A stretch of 64,000 bases of DNA. It comes from JBASEY01 sp964404285. GTDB taxonomy: Bacteria; CSSED10-310. The DNA is taken from positions 62,001 to 126,000 of the forward strand of contig CAYOJK010000005.1 in the NCBI GenBank assembly GCA_964404285.1, in the 5' to 3' direction. The notes beneath the pieces are model-generated. The model saw nothing but the letters and a program-made list of their open reading frames with translations. It was not told the DNA's origin and ran no database searches. Below, piece by piece: positions 62,582 through 64,000 of the stretch. The position numbers and the translations under genes were made by a program. Numbering within the stretch: the stretch's first letter is position 1; every line of letters starts with the position of its first letter.

Positions 62582-63924
62582 TTCAATTTGCCTATACCCT
62601 TACCCTGATCGTTTTATTGCCATTGATAGTGCCTTGGTATCTCTACCAGATTTTGTATCATGGCAAATATAAACGAGGTTTTTTTGAACGTATCGGATTG
62701 ATTTCCAAACAAATATACAGCGAATCCGAGTTGAGAATCTGGATACATGCAGCAAGTGTTGGTGAAGTGTTGGCAGCAGAGCCGATTATTAAAGAAATTA
62801 ATCGACAGATACCATCGGTTAGGTTTTATTTGACTACTAATACCGATACGGGGTTTAAGACCGCCCAAAAACAGTTCGATTGCTTAGACGCTGTATTCCA
62901 AACTCCTTTTGACCTACCCTGGATTGTCAATCGATTTATATCAGCTATCGATCCATCGTTACTCATCTTAATGGAAACGGAAATTTGGCCGAATATGATC
63001 ACCATGTGTTATAAACGAGATATTCCGATCGTCATAGCCAATGGCCGAATCTCCGATTGTTCATTTCCGCGATACCTGAAGCTGAAATGGTTTATCAAAC
63101 CCGTGCTATCTCGTATAAACACGTTTATTATGCAAAGTTCACGGGATGCTGATAGAATTATAGCTTTGGGAGCACAAGAAACGACGGTTATCAACGCAGG
63201 GAATGTTAAATATGATAGGGAAAAACCCGAACTGACTCAGTCAATGGTTTTGTCATGTATGAAAACCTTGAATTGGCTCAACCCTTCAAGAGTTTTTGTC
63301 GCCGGAAGCACTCATCTAGACGAGGAAAAAATAATCTGTGAGGCTTTCAAGAGAATCTCAAAGCAACTGCCCGAATACAAAATGATACTTGCGCCCCGAC
63401 ATGTAAATCGAGCTGATGAAGCTTGTGATCTGGTGCGAAAAGCTGGATTGAAACCTCTTCTAAGTTCAGCTTGTGAGCGAACAGATCAGATTTCGACAGA
63501 GGAATATCAGGTTCTTGTGCTGGATGTTATGGGTGAGCTTTTCCAGGCGTATTCAGCAGGATCGATCTCGTTTGTCGGAGGAAGCTTGCAGCCGATAGGA
63601 GGCCATAATGTGCTGGAGCCGGCTGCATTGGGAAAACCTGTGCTATTTGGACCCTATACGGCTAATTTCGCCGATGCTGTCAATCAACTCCTCACTCATA
63701 ATGCAGGTCGATGTGTGAAATCATCACAGGAGCTTGCTGAAACGATTATGGAACTCTCTTTGAACCCTAACCTAACAACACAAATCGGAGAAAAGGCATT
63801 GGCAGTTGTCGAAGCTAACCGAGGCGCTGTTAAAAGACATTTAATGCATATTCTTAGGTTAGTGCATTCGTTAAATCTGGATCGAATAGAAGATCAAAGC
63901 GAAAATGGAGAGATAATACCGTGA
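62578..63924 (+). CDS. waaA: 3-deoxy-D-manno-octulosonic-acid (KDO) transferase
   Basis: GT30 enzyme adding KDO to lipid A. 448 residues: N-terminal membrane anchor (TLIVLLPLIVPWYLYQIL), GFFERIG, WIHAASVGEV with the catalytic-site Glu, METEIWPNMI, NGRIS, GSTHLDEE, LAPRHVNR and GGHNVLEPAALGKPVLFGPY in the donor site. It overlaps lpxB by 4 nt, and its stop overlaps the next start (GTGA). lpxB-waaA-lpxK is a plausible operon order. Confidence 0.97.
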   Translation: MIQFAYTLTLIVLLPLIVPWYLYQILYHGKYKRGFFERIGLISKQIYSESELRIWIHAASVGEVLAAEPIIKEINRQIPSVRFYLTTNTDTGFKTAQKQFDCLDAVFQTPFDLPWIVNRFISAIDPSLLILMETEIWPNMITMCYKRDIPIVIANGRISDCSFPRYLKLKWFIKPVLSRINTFIMQSSRDADRIIALGAQETTVINAGNVKYDREKPELTQSMVLSCMKTLNWLNPSRVFVAGSTHLDEEKIICEAFKRISKQLPEYKMILAPRHVNRADEACDLVRKAGLKPLLSSACERTDQISTEEYQVLVLDVMGELFQAYSAGSISFVGGSLQPIGGHNVLEPAALGKPVLFGPYTANFADAVNQLLTHNAGRCVKSSQELAETIMELSLNPNLTTQIGEKALAVVEANRGAVKRHLMHILRLVHSLNLDRIEDQSENGEIIP

Positions 63925-64000
63925 CAGCGGTGACAAATGTTTTGCCGCTACGATGCTCAAAAACCATCAGCTCTGTATATTCTCTCGCGATAAAATCTCG
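63921..64000 (+). CDS. lpxK: Start of a gene, probably tetraacyldisaccharide 4'-kinase
   Basis: GTG at 63921 overlaps the waaA stop (GTGA) with GGAG 10 nt ahead, and the frame is open to the window edge. The 26 visible residues (VLPLRCSKTISSVYSLAIKS) resemble the short N-terminal region of LpxK (LP-S-lYg). Position after lpxB-waaA supports it. The Walker A motif would lie beyond the edge, so identity is not proven. Confidence 0.4.
   Translation, partial: MTAVTNVLPLRCSKTISSVYSLAIKS

Overview
The window (about 41% GC by eye) comes from a Gram-negative, two-membrane bacterium. It carries lipid A and KDO genes (lpxB, waaA, probable lpxK start), a LolA-type carrier, two lipoproteins with clear lipoboxes and many secreted proteins. 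The large secreted proteins with Thr/Pro linkers, paired B12-type radical SAM enzymes, a PATAN-domain protein next to a PilB-like ATPase, and archease beside RtcB suggest an uncultivated bacterial lineage rather than a well studied genus. I cannot name the phylum from sequence alone. There are no insertion sequences, phage genes, CRISPR arrays or rRNA; one tRNA is present.

Layout. 1-1.1 kb: 3' end of a surface protein with a Thr/Pro linker and a C-terminal hydrophobic anchor. 1.2-8.2 kb (minus): a run of DUF502, a YidD-like protein, a TPR/membrane protein, two B12-binding radical SAM enzymes and a GT39-like membrane glycosyltransferase. 8.2-9.8 kb (minus): pyrD-pyrE with a good sigma-70 promoter. 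9.8-16.4 kb (plus): bactofilin, a membrane-anchored PilB/GspE-like ATPase, a PATAN/J-like/TPR protein, a DUF2062-archease fusion and rtcB. 17-22.2 kb (plus): lysine-ketoglutarate reductase, saccharopine dehydrogenase, a GT2 and homospermidine synthase. 22.2-26.2 kb: an unknown polytopic protein facing two tandem GT87-like paralogues. 26.4-29.6 kb (plus): a small repeat protein (VDHFPD repeats, probable septoil-knot family), pgi and an outer-membrane-like lipoprotein. 29.7-39.6 kb: two tandem secreted beta-propeller paralogues, an Fn3-DUF6754 membrane protein, a GT2-GT4 fusion and an Fn3-repeat protein. The propeller pair and the Fn3-repeat protein end in the same unnamed C-terminal domain. 39.8-42.4 kb: a large AsmA-like protein. 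42.4-61 kb (minus): lipoprotein, lolA-like, ftsK, SGNH hydrolase, PilZ, Mla-type ABC ATPase, J-TPR protein, alaS, pilT, recA, thpR and a 1664-residue FG-GAP protein. 61.2 kb: tRNA-Lys(CUU). 61.4-64 kb (plus): lpxB-waaA-lpxK(start).

How it fits together. Three themes recur. One is envelope and surface construction: lipid A/KDO, LolA, several glycosyltransferases, and secreted proteins built from propeller or Fn3 modules joined by Pro/Thr linkers to a common C-terminal domain. The second is type IV pilus-like motility and its control: PilB-like ATPase, PilT, PilZ, PATAN and bactofilin, with no PilC, PilM-Q or pilin genes in the window. The third is RNA repair and processing: RtcB, archease, ThpR and a tRNA-binding-domain protein. 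The best candidates for undescribed biology are the shared C-terminal domain of the surface proteins, the DUF2062-archease fusion with an internal start signal, the membrane-tethered PilB-like ATPase module, and the lysine/homospermidine gene set.
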